From positions 1 through 64,000 of the forward strand of contig CAVVKQ010000005.1 of NCBI GenBank assembly GCA_963748985.1: a stretch of 64,000 nt of DNA, given 5' to 3'. Source of the DNA: RPQJ01 sp963748985. GTDB taxonomy: Bacteria; Pseudomonadota; Gammaproteobacteria; Steroidobacterales; Steroidobacteraceae. Of this stretch, positions 17,308-27,250 are shown in pieces; position 1 is the stretch's first letter; each line of letters opens with the position of its first letter. The notes beneath the pieces are model-generated. The model was not told where the DNA came from. It did not search any database and worked only from the letters and a program-made list of their open reading frames with translations. Both the position numbers and the translations under genes were made by a program.

Positions 17308-18681
17308 TCAGCATTCCGGAACGTTGACCGCCAGGCCGCCCTGGCTGGTCTCCTTGTAGATCGTCGACATGTCGTGGCCGGTCTGGCGCATGGTATTGAT
17401 CACCTGGTCGAGCGACACCTTGTGTGTGCCGTCGCCGCGGATCGACAGTCGGGCCGCGTTGATCGCCTTCACGGCGCCCATCGCGTTGCGCTCGATGCAG
17501 GGTATCTGCACCAGGCCGGCAATCGGATCGCAGGTCAGCCCGAGGTTGTGCTCCATGCCGATTTCGGCTGCATTCTCCACCTGCTCGTTGGTGCCATTGA
17601 GCGCGGCGACCAGTCCCGCGGCGGCCATCGAGCACGCGACGCCGACCTCGCCCTGACAACCCATCTCGGCGCCCGAAATCGAGGCATTGCGCTTGTAGAG
17701 CATGCCGATGGCGCCAGCCACCAGCAGGAAGCGCACGATGCCGTTTTCGCTGGCACCCGGCTCGAACTTGCGGTAGTACGCGAGCACGGCCGGCACGATG
17801 CCCGCGGCGCCATTCGTCGGGGCCGTGACCACGCGCCCGCCGGCAGCGTTCTCCTCGTTCACCGACAGCGCGAAGGCATTGACCCACTCGATCGCATCGA
17901 GCGGACGCTGCTGTGACGACTGCTCCAGCAGCACACGCTGCATGCGTGACGCACGGCGACGCACCTTGAGCACGCCCGGCAGCAGCCCATTCGCCGCGAA
18001 CCCGCGCTGGATGCAGTCGTCCATGATCGACCAGAGGTTGAGCAGCGCAGCGCGCGTCTCGGCATCGGGCCGGAAGGCCCGCTCATTCTCCAGCATCAGC
18101 TCGTGCAGCTCGAGACCGCGACTGCGTGCCACCTCGAGCAGTTCGTGCCCGGAAGCAAACGCATGCGGGACATCGACCTGCGGTCCGCCTGCATCCGGCT
18201 TGCCGAAGTCGCCGGCGCGGACGATGAACCCGCCGCCGGTGGAGAAGATCTCCTCCCGGTGCAGCACGATCCCCGCCGCATCGAGCGCCGTGAAGCGCAT
18301 GCCGTTGGGGTGCTGCGGCAGGGTCTGGTCACGGTGAAACAACAGATCGAGCGGCTCGTCAAAGACGACTTCGTGACTGCCCGCGAGCAGGATTCGGCCC
18401 GTGCTGCGGATGCGTTCGAGCGACGGCTCCATCGCGGCCGGATCGATCGTAGCCGGCTGGTTGCCTTCGAGCCCGAGCAGGATCGCGCGATCGGTGCAGT
18501 GCCCACGGCCGGTCAGGGCCAGCGAGCCATAGACCTGCGCCGCGACCTTGTCGACAGATCCGAGCAGCGACATCCGCTCGAGGTCCTGCACGAATGCGCA
18601 GGCGGCGTTCATCGGCCCCATGGTGTGGGAGCTCGACGGGCCGACGCCGGCCTTGAAAATGTCGAGGACGCTGAGGTTCAT
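17308..18681 (-). CDS. sdaA: L-serine ammonia-lyase, iron-sulfur dependent, single chain
   Basis: 457 residues. Deaminates serine to pyruvate using a [4Fe-4S] cluster. The expected cluster cysteines are Cys342, Cys384 and Cys395. The protein ends '...GGLAVNVPEC', so the last residue is Cys457, as in the Legionella enzyme, where the C-terminal cysteine inserts into the active site and is displaced by serine. 'VGPSSSHTMGPM' at residues 13-24 is the family N-terminus. It sits 25 bp after putA. Confidence 0.95.
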   Translation of the reverse strand: MNLSVLDIFKAGVGPSSSHTMGPMNAACAFVQDLERMSLLGSVDKVAAQVYGSLALTGRGHCTDRAILLGLEGNQPATIDPAAMEPSLERIRSTGRILLAGSHEVVFDEPLDLLFHRDQTLPQHPNGMRFTALDAAGIVLHREEIFSTGGGFIVRAGDFGKPDAGGPQVDVPHAFASGHELLEVARSRGLELHELMLENERAFRPDAETRAALLNLWSIMDDCIQRGFAANGLLPGVLKVRRRASRMQRVLLEQSSQQRPLDAIEWVNAFALSVNEENAAGGRVVTAPTNGAAGIVPAVLAYYRKFEPGASENGIVRFLLVAGAIGMLYKRNASISGAEMGCQGEVGVACSMAAAGLVAALNGTNEQVENAAEIGMEHNLGLTCDPIAGLVQIPCIERNAMGAVKAINAARLSIRGDGTHKVSLDQVINTMRQTGHDMSTIYKETSQGGLAVNVPEC

Positions 18682-18706
18682 GGGCGCCTTGCGCGGGCCA
18701 ACCCGC

Positions 18707-21700
18707 TCACTCCATCGCCAGCAGCGACGCGTTGCCGCCCACCGCCGAGGTATTGACCGTCACCGTGCGCTCGTGTGCGTAGCGGTGGAGATAGAACGGC
18801 CCGCCGGCCTTCGGTCCGGTGCCCGAAAGGCCCGAGCCGCCAAACGGCTGCGTCCCCACGACCGCGCCGATGATGTTGCGGTTGACGTAGACATTGCCCG
18901 CGGCCACGCGGCTTGCCACGCGCCGCACCGTGCCGTCGATGCGGCTGTGAATGCCGAACGTGAGGCCGAAGCCGGTCGCGTTGATCGCATCCACGAGCGC
19001 TTCGAGGTCGCGCGCCTTGTAGGTCACGACGTGCATGATCGGGCCGAACCACTCGCGCTCGAGCATCGACAGCGACGCAATCTCCACCGCGAGCGGTGCG
19101 ACGAACGTGCCGGCCCGCGTCGCGGCCGGCAGTTCGATGCGGTGGTGCCAGGCTGCCGACCGCATGACTTCGTGCGCATGCCCTTCGAGCATGGCGCGCG
19201 CCGCCTCGTCGATGACGGGGCCGACGTCGGTTTCGAGGTATGCCGGATTGCCGACCACCAGTTCTTCCATGTAGCCGGCCAGCAGCCGCTTCACCTTCGG
19301 TGCGATGTCCTCCTGCACACAGAGCACCCGCAGTGCCGAGCAACGCTGTCCCGCGCTGTTGAACGCCGACTGAACCGCGTCGATGACGACTTGCTCCGGC
19401 AGCGCCGAGCTGTCGACGATCATCGCGTTCTGGCCGCCGGTTTCCGCGATCAGCGTGCCGATCGGGCCGTTACGGGCGGCCAGCGTGCGATTGATGATCC
19501 GCGCAGTGTCGGTGGAGCCCGTAAAAGCGACCCCTGCAACGCGCGGATCGGCCACTGCAGCGGCATCCCACGACCGCGCCATCTCCCGGCAGGAAATGCA
19601 ACACGTCGGTCGGCACGCCCGCCTGCAGCAACAGGCGCACAGCGTGCGCAGCCACGAGCGGCGTCTGCTCTGCCGGCTTCGCCAGCACGGCATTGCCGGC
19701 GGCCAACGCGGCAGCGACCTGCCCCGCAAAAATTGCCAGCGGGAAATTCCAGGGACTGATGCAGGTGAAGACGCCCCGCCCATGCAGGCTCAGCTCGTTG
19801 CTCTCGCCAGTCGGTCCTGGCAGTCGTTGCGGGCTCGCGAACTCGTGCCTGGCACGGGCCGCGTAGTAACGCAGGAAGTCGACGGCTTCGCGCACCTCGG
19901 CAATGCCGTCCGGCACCGACTTGCCGGCCTCCCGCACGCACATCGCGACGAATTCAGCCGTGCTCTCTTCGAAGAGATCGGCCGCCTTGTCGAGTGCGTC
20001 GCCGCGCACGGCGGCAGGCGTGGCGTCCCAGGCGGGCTGCGCCTGCACCGCGATCTCGACCGCCTTGCGCACGTGCTCCGCTGTCGCATTCGCCACGCTG
20101 CCGACGACGTCGTCGTGGTTGGCTGGATTGCGGATGGTGTCTGTGACCCCGCTCTTCTCATCGCCGCCAACCAGGGGCGCCGCCACCCAGGCACGACGCG
20201 ACACGCGCTCCATGCGGTCCGCCATCGCCTTGCACACCGCGCCGTTCGCGAGGTGCACGCCCAGCGAGTTCCTGCGTTCCGGCTGGTAGATGTCGAGTGG
20301 CTGCGGAATGCGCGGATGCGCGACCTGGTCGAAGCCGTCGACGGTGCGCACCGGGTCCGCAATGATCGCGTCGACCGGCTCGTTCTCGTTGACGATGCGG
20401 TTGACGAACGACGTGTTCGAGCCGTTCTCGAGCAGGCGGCGCACGAGGTACGGCAGCAGGTCTTCGTGCTCGCCGACCGGGGCGTATACGCGGCACGGAA
20501 TGCCGAGACCGCTTGGGTCCGTCACGTGCGTGTAGAGTTCCTCACCCATGCCGTGCAGACGCTGAAATTCGAATTCGATGCCGGCCTTCCTCGCCATGCT
20601 GGCCACGGCTGCAACCGTGTGCGCGTTGTGGGTGGCAAACTGCGGGTACAGCACGCCCCTGCCCTCGTCGAACACGTAACGGGCGCACGCGAGGTAGGAC
20701 ACGTCGGTGTTGGGTTTGCGCGTGTACAGCGGGTAACCCGGCAGGCCACGCTCCTGGCCACGCTTGATCTCGGCATCCCAGTAGGCGCCCTTCACCAGGC
20801 GCACGTGCAGGATGCGATTCGTCTCCCGCGCGAGGCCGACGATGTACTTGAGCATCGGCAGCGCACGCTTCTGGTAGGTCTGCACCGCGATGCCGAAGCC
20901 GTTCCAGCCGGCGAGCGCGGGATCGCGGCAGACGGCGGCGAGCAGTTCCAGCGTCAGTTCGAGCCGCTCGGACTCTTCCGTATCGAGCGTCAACGCGATG
21001 CCCGCGTCGCGAGCCAGCCGGCACAGCTCGACCAGGCGCGGCGTCAGTTCGCGATGGACGCGCTGGCGGTGCGCCCGCTCGAACCGCGGGTGCATCGCGG
21101 AGAGCTTCACGGAGATGCTCGGACGCGACTCGAAATCCGGGTATTCGTTGACGCGCGCCGCGAGCGCGCCGATGGCCGTGCGGTAGGCATCGAAGTACCG
21201 GGTGGCGTCGGCCGTGGTCAGCGCCGCCTCGCCCAGCATGTCGAACGTGTAGCGGTAACGCCTGTTGGCGCCGCTCAACGAGTTGTCGAGCGCCTCCTTC
21301 ATCGTGCGACCCATCACGAACTGGTGGCCCATGATGCGCATCGCCTGGCGCATCGCCGTGCGCACGACGGGTTCGCCCATGCGGCCGACGACGCGGTTCA
21401 TCACGCCTTCCGGCGCGGCGACGTCGTTCGGATCGAGCCGCACGATGCGGCCCGTGAGCATCAGCCCCCAGGTCGAGGCATTGACGAACAGGGACTGGCT
21501 GTCGCCCAGGTGGCTGGCCCAGTCACCGGCGCGGAGTTTGTCCGCGATCAGGCGATCGGCGGTCTCGTCATCGGGAATGCGGAGCAGCGCCTCGGCCAGG
21601 CACATGAGGATGACGCCTTCCTGCGACGACAGGTCGTACTGCCGGAGAAACGCGTCGAGCCCGGTCTTGGCGGCAGGCGCCCTGCGCACCGCCTCGACGA

Positions 21701-21893
21701 GCTTGCGAGCCGTGGCCTGCACTTCGTCGTGCTGCGCGGGATCCAGGCGGGCCCGGTCCGCCAGCGAGCGGACCAGCGCTTCCTCGTCACCCAGGAAATC
21801 GTCGTTGATCGCCTGCCCGACCTGGGTCAGGAAGTCCTGGACATCGGGAAACAGGAAGCGCGACGAGGGCGCCTCGCGATTCGAACCGGACAT
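18707..21893 (-). pseudogene. putA: Bifunctional proline dehydrogenase / glutamate-semialdehyde dehydrogenase PutA, broken by one extra base
   Basis: Oxidises proline to glutamate. From the ATG at 21893 the order is arm domain, FAD-binding PRODH barrel ('SIKLSAMHPRFERAHRQRV', 'VRLVKGAYWDAEIKRGQ') and ALDH domain ('CISPWNFPLAIFAGQVAAAL'). The frame changes near 19565, after 'LHFLPGDGAVVG', and resumes as 'AAAVADPRVAGVAFTGSTDTA'. The catalytic 'NSAGQRCSALRVL' and the C-terminus are intact. The combined length, about 1062 residues with no N-terminal ribbon-helix-helix, fits the short non-regulatory PutA type. The reading is 3n+1; sequencing error is quite possible. Confidence 0.88.
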
Positions 21894-21998
21894 GGGGGAG
21901 TACGCCTGCGAGAAATGATCCCGGGATTCTATCCAAAAACGCAGTCGTCCCGCGGGGTTCCCCCGCCGCGGGACGTGTTGCACTGCGTTACGGGACGG

Positions 21999-22713
21999 TT
22001 ACTTCGTCTCGTAGAGCAGGCCCACCGTCGTCAGCGTGTCGGTCTTTTCGATTCCCGGCAGCACGTCGGTGTTGTGACGCACCTGGTAACCCACACGCAG
22101 TCCAAGTCCACCCGAGATCGTGACTTCGAGACCCAGGTCGTTCTGCACGTAGGTGTTGTCCGAACCGGCTTCGACGAGGAGACGGTCGACGATCTTGGTC
22201 GTCTCGGTGAGCTGGTGGTCGAAGCCCAGGTCGCCACGGAAGATGACGCCATCTTCGGACTCGCCCGTGGCAGAGGATTTCGGCGTAGCGGTAGCCCGGG
22301 CCACCCTGCACCCACAGCTTCGTGCGCTCGCTGTCGATGATCCTGTAGCCGAGACCGCCGGCCAGCGAGGCCTGATAGTCATATTGGCTGAATTTGTCAT
22401 CGTCGTAACGGCCGGCGCCAAAGGCATACGCACGCTCGGTCAAGGCGTACTGGGTCTGGCCGCGGACTTCCCAGCGCTGGGCGGTGGTCGTGCCGCTTTC
22501 GCTGCCGTAGTTGCCGGCGAAGCCGAACGTGTGCTGCCACTTGTCGACCGTGTTCTTCATTTCGAGCGCGGCGCTGGCCGCCTGGTTCTCGCTGTTGCCG
22601 GTCGCAAACGAAGCACCGACGTTACCCTTGCCGGTCCAGTCGGCCAGGGCGGGCGTGGCGCCGCCGCAGAGTGCCAGGGCAATGCAGAGATGGGAAATGC
22701 GGGTCGTCGACAT
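21999..22713 (-). pseudogene. DUF481 (YdiY-like) outer-membrane beta-barrel protein, one-base frameshift
   Basis: A signal peptide ends near 'CGGATPALA', followed by alternating aromatic strands typical of DUF481: 'GKGNVGASFATGNSENQAAS', 'WQHTFGFAGNYG', 'WEVRGQTQYALTERAYAFG'. After 'GPGYRYAE', near 22281, the frame shifts and continues 'SSATGESEDGVIFRGDLG' to the C-terminal 'LTTVGLLYETK'. The family is thought to be salt- or acid-induced outer-membrane proteins of unknown function. The length is 3n+1, the same type of lesion as mlaF and putA. Confidence 0.8.
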
Positions 22714-22860
22714 CGAAGGCTCCTTGCCGGACTCGTGGTGAAAAAAAGGGGGCCGGAGTATAGCCGCCGGTTGCATGAGTCACTAATTTTGAGCGATCGG
22801 CCCGAAACGAGCTTGCGTCGGCCCCGCCGCGCGCGAAAACTTCCCGTCCAACGAATCCGG

Positions 22861-23667
22861 ATGCACCCGATGCCTGAACTCGCACAGAAAATCGTCGCCA
22901 CGGTCGCCAACTTCATGACCGACGTCGTGGAGGCCTCCAACACCAAACCCGTCCTGGTCGACTTCTGGGCACCCTGGTGCGGTCCCTGCCGCACGCTGAT
23001 GCCGTTGCTCGACCGGATTGCGGACGACTACGAGGGCCGCTTCATCCTGGCCAAGGTCAACACCGAGGAACAGCCACAGCTGGCATCACACTTTCAGATA
23101 CGGAGCATCCCAACCGTCCTGCTTATCCACCAGGGTGAAGTGGTCGACCAGTTCGTGGGCCTGCAGCCGGAACCGACCATCAAGGCCCTGCTCGACCGGT
23201 ACGTCGGCCCGCCCGGTGGCGACGTCGAGCCGGCCGGGACGGCACCGACAGACAACCGCCCGGAGGAACTTGCCTCGCGACTGCTGGATCAGCGCGATAC
23301 GGAAGCGGCGACTGCGGCGATCGAGGCGCTGGCGAACAGTCGGGCCGACCATCCGCAACTGGGAGCACTCCGGGCACGGCTCGCGTTCGTCCAGGCCGCC
23401 AATGCCCGGCCGGACGTCATGGCGCTGCGTGCTGCCCTGGAAACCAACCCGTCAGACGCGGCGGCACGGCATGCGCTGGCAGCGCACCATGCGTTGGCAG
23501 GCGACTACGGGACGGCCCTCGCCGAGTGGCTGGAATTGATGCGACGCGACAGGAAGTTCGGTGACGACGCCGGGCGCCGGGCGCTGCTGCAGGCGTTCGA
23601 GGTCCTGGGCGAGCAGGATCCGCTCGTCACGCAGTACCGGCGCCGTATGGCGAGCTTATTGCATTGA
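22861..23667 (+). CDS. cnoX: Thioredoxin-domain chaperone CnoX (YbbN-like)
   Basis: About 268 residues: an N-terminal thioredoxin domain with WCGPC (Cys40 and Cys43 from this start) and C-terminal TPR-like helices including 'LALEWLELMRRDRKFGDDAGRRALLQAFE'-type sequence ('RKFGDDAGRRALLQAFEVLG' is diagnostic). E. coli CnoX lacks the active CxxC; this protein keeps it, so it may retain oxidoreductase activity. CnoX shields clients from oxidation and hands them to GroEL and DnaK. The ATG at 22870, three codons later, is an alternative start. Confidence 0.88.
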   Translation: MHPMPELAQKIVATVANFMTDVVEASNTKPVLVDFWAPWCGPCRTLMPLLDRIADDYEGRFILAKVNTEEQPQLASHFQIRSIPTVLLIHQGEVVDQFVGLQPEPTIKALLDRYVGPPGGDVEPAGTAPTDNRPEELASRLLDQRDTEAATAAIEALANSRADHPQLGALRARLAFVQAANARPDVMALRAALETNPSDAAARHALAAHHALAGDYGTALAEWLELMRRDRKFGDDAGRRALLQAFEVLGEQDPLVTQYRRRMASLLH

Positions 23668-23757
23668 TGACTCCGGTTGCTGATCGTGAAATACCGCCTT
23701 GCGCGACTCGCCACGACCGAAGTATAAAAACGCGCACCTTGCCCACTGGTTTTTTCG

Positions 23758-24012
23758 ATGAACGAGAAGCCGGAATCAGCGGACGAGTTCGAGGACGAAG
23801 ACACCGAGGAAGTCGTCGGGGGCGATGAAGCCCTCGATGTCGACCGCCTCATGCAAGACCTCGACAAGCGCAAGCGCGGCGCGCCGAAAGGCGCGGAACC
23901 CGCGTGGCGCAAGCTCGAACGCATGATGGAACAGAAGCGTACGTCGGAGTTGCTGAGCGACTTCGACGACTACGACGTGGGCGACCGCCCGCGGCCGCGC
24001 AAGGGTCAGTGA
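23758..24012 (+). CDS. Small acidic conserved hypothetical protein
   Basis: 84 residues, very acidic at the N-terminus (DEFEDEDTEEVVGGDE), basic in the middle, ending 'KLERMMEQKRTSELLSDFDDYDV...RPRKGQ'. The 'KLE..MEQKRTSELLSDFDDYD' stretch weakly resembles the PA3496 group of small Pseudomonas proteins; I am not confident of that. There is no signal peptide or membrane segment. Its 3' end overlaps the convergent dnaE2 stop by 7 bp. Confidence 0.7.
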   Translation: MNEKPESADEFEDEDTEEVVGGDEALDVDRLMQDLDKRKRGAPKGAEPAWRKLERMMEQKRTSELLSDFDDYDVGDRPRPRKGQ

Positions 24013-27000
24013 AAATCGCGCGAGGCCGATCGTAAGCGGCCAAGCCAGCGGCTCAGGTCGACGAGCCGGTGCGCGATCACGTGCATCACCTCTCCTTCCC
24101 GTTGCAGCCTGCCGGCCAGGCCCATCAGGCGTGAGCCGATCAATGCCTGGCGTTGCCGCTCGGCCACGTCGCGCCAGACGATCAGGTTGATCGAACCATG
24201 CTCGTCCTCGAGCGTCACGAACGTGACGCCTTCGGCGCTGCCCGGCCGCTGTCGCGTGATGACGAGGCCCGCGGTGCGCACGTTCGAGCCGTTCGCCAGC
24301 GAGCGCAGCAGCGCGGAATCGACGAAACCGCGCGCGCTGAGCTGGTCACGCAGCACTGCCACCGGGTGACGCCGCAGCGTGAGGCCCGTGTGCGCGTAAT
24401 CGGCCACGATGTCTTCGCCTTCGCGGGGCGCACGCAGCAGCGGAATTCCCTCGGCGATGCGCACCTCGGGCAGGATGGGCAGCGAGCCCTCGAGGCCGGC
24501 CACTTGCCAGGCGGTACGGTAACGGTGCCCACCGAGGCCGGCCAGCGCGCCCGCCGCTGCCAGGCATCCCATCGAACGTCGATCGAGGCCGGCCTGCTCC
24601 GCCAGCTGCTGCGCGCTCGCGAATGCGTGGCCCTGCCTGCGTGCGCGGGCATCGACCAGCCGCTGTGCCGCCTCCTCCGCCAGTCCCTTCACCAGCCGCA
24701 GACCGAGCCGCAACGCGGGATCCGGCGAATCGCCAGCACGATGCTCCAGGGTGCAGTCCCAGTCGCTCGTGCGAACGTCGATCGGGCGCACCTCGACGCC
24801 GTGACGCTGCGCGTCCTGCACGATCTGTGATGGCGCATAAAAGCCCATGGGCTGGCTGTTGATGAGCGCGGCTGCGAAAGCCGCGGGCTCGTGCCGCTTG
24901 AGCCACGCCGAGACGTACACGAGCAGCGCGAAGCTGGCCGCGTGTGACTCCGGGAAGCCGTATTCGCCGAAACCGAGGATCTGCTGGAAGATGCGTCGCG
25001 CGAACTCCTCGGAATAACCGCGGTCCCGCATGCCGTGGATCAACCGCTCTTCGAAGTGACCCAGCCCGCCCTTGCGCTTCCACGCCGCCATCGCGCGCCG
25101 CAACTGGTCCGCCTCGCCCGGCGTGAATCCCGCGGCGACGATCGCGAGCTGCATCACCTGCTCCTGGAAGATCGGCACGCCGAGCGTGCGCTTCAGCACG
25201 CCTTCCACCTCTGCGCTGGGGTACGTGACCGCCTCCTCGCCCGCGCGCCGGCGCAGGTACGGATGCACCATGTCGCCCTGGATCGGGCCGGGCCGGATGA
25301 TCGCGACTTCGATGACGAGGTCGTAGTACGAGCGGGGCCGCAGTCGCGGCAGCATCGCCATCTGCGCGCGCGACTCGATCTGGAACACGCCCACGGTGTC
25401 GGCGTGTCCGATCATGTCGTAGACCGCCGGGTCTTCGGCGGGCACGGTCGCGAGTGTCCAGCGCTGGCCGCGGCAACCGTGCACGAGGTCGAACGCGCGG
25501 CGGATCGCGGCGAGCATGCCGAGCCCGAGCACGTCGACCTTGAGCAGCCCGAGCGCGTCGAGGTCGTCCTTGTCCCACTGGATCACGGTGCGATCGGGCA
25601 TCGAGGCATTCTCGATGGGAACGAGTTCTTCGAGCAGGTCGCGCGCGATGACGAACCCGCCGACGTGCTGCGAGAGGTGGCGCGGAAACCCGAGCACGGA
25701 CCGTGCGAGGGTCAACACCCTTGCGAGCACAGGACTGTCGGGATCCAGGCCGGCTTCACGCACCCGTGTCGTATCGATGCGCGAACCGTCCCACCACTGC
25801 ATCGAGCGCGCGAGGGCGGCGACCTGCAGCGGGTCGAGTCCCATTGCCTTCGCCACGTCGCGCAGCGCGCTGCGCGGCCGGTAGCAGATGACCGTTGCGG
25901 TCAGCGCAGCGCGCTCGCGGCCGTACTTCGCGTAGACGTACTGGATGACTTCTTCGCGGCGCTCGTGCTCGAAGTCGACGTCGATGTCCGGCGGCTCGTT
26001 GCGCTCCCTGGAAATGAAGCGCTCGAACAGCAGGGACATGCGCGCGGGATCGACTTCGGTGATGCCGAGGCAGAAGCACACCGCCGAGTTCGCTGCCGAG
26101 CCGCGACCCTGGCAGAGAATGTGCCGCGAGCGTGCGAATCGCACGATGTCGTGCACGGTGAGGAAGTACGGCTCGTACTCGAGCTCGGCGATCAGCGTGA
26201 GCTCGTGCTCGATCGCCTGCCGCGCCGGGGCGGGCACGCCTTCCGGCCAGCGGTGACTTGCGCCCTCCTCGGTGAGCCGCCGCAGCCACGCGGCCGGCGT
26301 GTAGCCTTCCGGCACGATCTCGCGCGGATATTCGTAACGCAGTTCTTCGAGCGAGAACGTGCAGCGCGAGGCGATCTCCAGCGCAGCGGCGAGCAGCTCG
26401 GGCGGATGCAGCTCCGCGATGCGCTGGACCGGGCGCAGGTGGCGCTCGCCGTTCTGAAACAGCGCGAGCCCCGCCTGCTCGACGGTGGTGCCGATGCGGG
26501 TTGCGGTGAGCACGTCCTGCAGCGCGCGGCGGCCGCGCGAATGCATGTGCGCGTCCCCGGCCGCGACGAGCGGCAGCTCGAGTTCGCGGCCGAGGTCCTG
26601 CAACTGCTCGAGCCGCCTGCGATCGCGGCCCGTCGTCAGCAGTTCGACCGCGATCCAGAGCTGGCCGGGGAAGAGCGTGGCGAGCCAGCGCGCTTCGTCG
26701 GGGTCCGGCTGCGAAGCCGGCAGCCACAGGCACAGGAGAGGGGATAGGGGATAGGGGTTGGGGGTTAGTGAAGAAGCTGGCGTTGCCAGCGATTTCCGAC
26801 TATCCCCCAACCCCCATCCCCTATCCCCTGCTCCCCACCCCCTAACCCCTGCCGTGATTTCTTCGAAATCACGGCGGCACAGCCGGTACTCCCCTTTCGC
26901 TGCGGCGCGTCGTCCGCGAGTGATCAGCCGGCAGAGACGACCGTATCCCGCACGGTCCCGCGCGAGCAGCACGCAACGCAGGCCGTCCTCGAGGCGAAAC

Positions 27001-27194
27001 TCCGAGCCGATGATGAGCTTGAGACCGCGTTCGCGGGCAGCGACGTGCGCCCGCACCACGCCGGCCACCGAGCACTCATCGGTAATCGCGAGTGCGGCAT
27101 ACCCGAGCTTCGCCGCGCGCTCGACCAGTTCTTCCGGGTGCGAAGCGCCGCGCAGGAAACTGAAGTTGGAGAGGCAATGCAGTTCGGCGTACAC
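24006..27194 (-). CDS. dnaE2: Error-prone DNA polymerase DnaE2 (ImuC) with an in-frame repeat insertion
   Basis: 1062 residues, C-family polymerase that carries out SOS lesion bypass with ImuA and ImuB. The N-terminal PHP domain starts 'VYAELHCLSNFSFLRGASHPEELVERA'. The polymerase core includes 'CQGRGSAANSAVCFCLGIT' and 'NEPPDIDVDFEHERREEVIQYVY', followed by an HhH region and an OB fold ('TAGLVITRQRPGS'). Residues about 107-153 are Gly/Trp/Ser/Pro-rich and are read through a hairpin repeat at 26738-26875, which explains the extra length over the usual 1020-1030. The start is GTG at 27194. Confidence 0.93.
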   Translation of the reverse strand: MYAELHCLSNFSFLRGASHPEELVERAAKLGYAALAITDECSVAGVVRAHVAARERGLKLIIGSEFRLEDGLRCVLLARDRAGYGRLCRLITRGRRAAAKGEYRLCRRDFEEITAGVRGWGAGDRGWGLGDSRKSLATPASSLTPNPYPLSPLLCLWLPASQPDPDEARWLATLFPGQLWIAVELLTTGRDRRRLEQLQDLGRELELPLVAAGDAHMHSRGRRALQDVLTATRIGTTVEQAGLALFQNGERHLRPVQRIAELHPPELLAAALEIASRCTFSLEELRYEYPREIVPEGYTPAAWLRRLTEEGASHRWPEGVPAPARQAIEHELTLIAELEYEPYFLTVHDIVRFARSRHILCQGRGSAANSAVCFCLGITEVDPARMSLLFERFISRERNEPPDIDVDFEHERREEVIQYVYAKYGRERAALTATVICYRPRSALRDVAKAMGLDPLQVAALARSMQWWDGSRIDTTRVREAGLDPDSPVLARVLTLARSVLGFPRHLSQHVGGFVIARDLLEELVPIENASMPDRTVIQWDKDDLDALGLLKVDVLGLGMLAAIRRAFDLVHGCRGQRWTLATVPAEDPAVYDMIGHADTVGVFQIESRAQMAMLPRLRPRSYYDLVIEVAIIRPGPIQGDMVHPYLRRRAGEEAVTYPSAEVEGVLKRTLGVPIFQEQVMQLAIVAAGFTPGEADQLRRAMAAWKRKGGLGHFEERLIHGMRDRGYSEEFARRIFQQILGFGEYGFPESHAASFALLVYVSAWLKRHEPAAFAAALINSQPMGFYAPSQIVQDAQRHGVEVRPIDVRTSDWDCTLEHRAGDSPDPALRLGLRLVKGLAEEAAQRLVDARARRQGHAFASAQQLAEQAGLDRRSMGCLAAAGALAGLGGHRYRTAWQVAGLEGSLPILPEVRIAEGIPLLRAPREGEDIVADYAHTGLTLRRHPVAVLRDQLSARGFVDSALLRSLANGSNVRTAGLVITRQRPGSAEGVTFVTLEDEHGSINLIVWRDVAERQRQALIGSRLMGLAGRLQREGEVMHVIAHRLVDLSRWLGRLRSASRDFH
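26738..26875. repeat. Hairpin repeat with GGGGATAGGGG-type arms and TTTCCGAC core, inside dnaE2
   Basis: The G-rich left arm (26740-26768, units of GGGGATA/GGGGTTG) is mirrored by a C-rich right arm (26800-26829). Between them is a small hairpin GCTGGC-gtt-GCCAGC (26776-26790) followed by ATTTCCGAC (26792-26800). A second C-rich tract follows, then a perfect 11-bp-arm palindrome (26851-26875). It keeps the dnaE2 frame open. The core TTCCGACTATCCCC recurs exactly at 61215. Confidence 0.75.
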
Positions 27195-27250
27195 GGCAAT
27201 CCGGTCGAGCCCGACTCACTGCGGCGCGCAAGAGCTTGTGGATCTGCGAG

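Noticed and set aside
19383..22340. A 985-codon plus-strand open frame antisense to putA
   Set aside because: Composition is His/Arg/Val-rich mirror of putA codons with no domain; putA on the other strand has all its motifs.
25035..26747. A 570-codon plus-strand frame opposite dnaE2
   Set aside because: Antisense shadow of a clearly identified polymerase gene.
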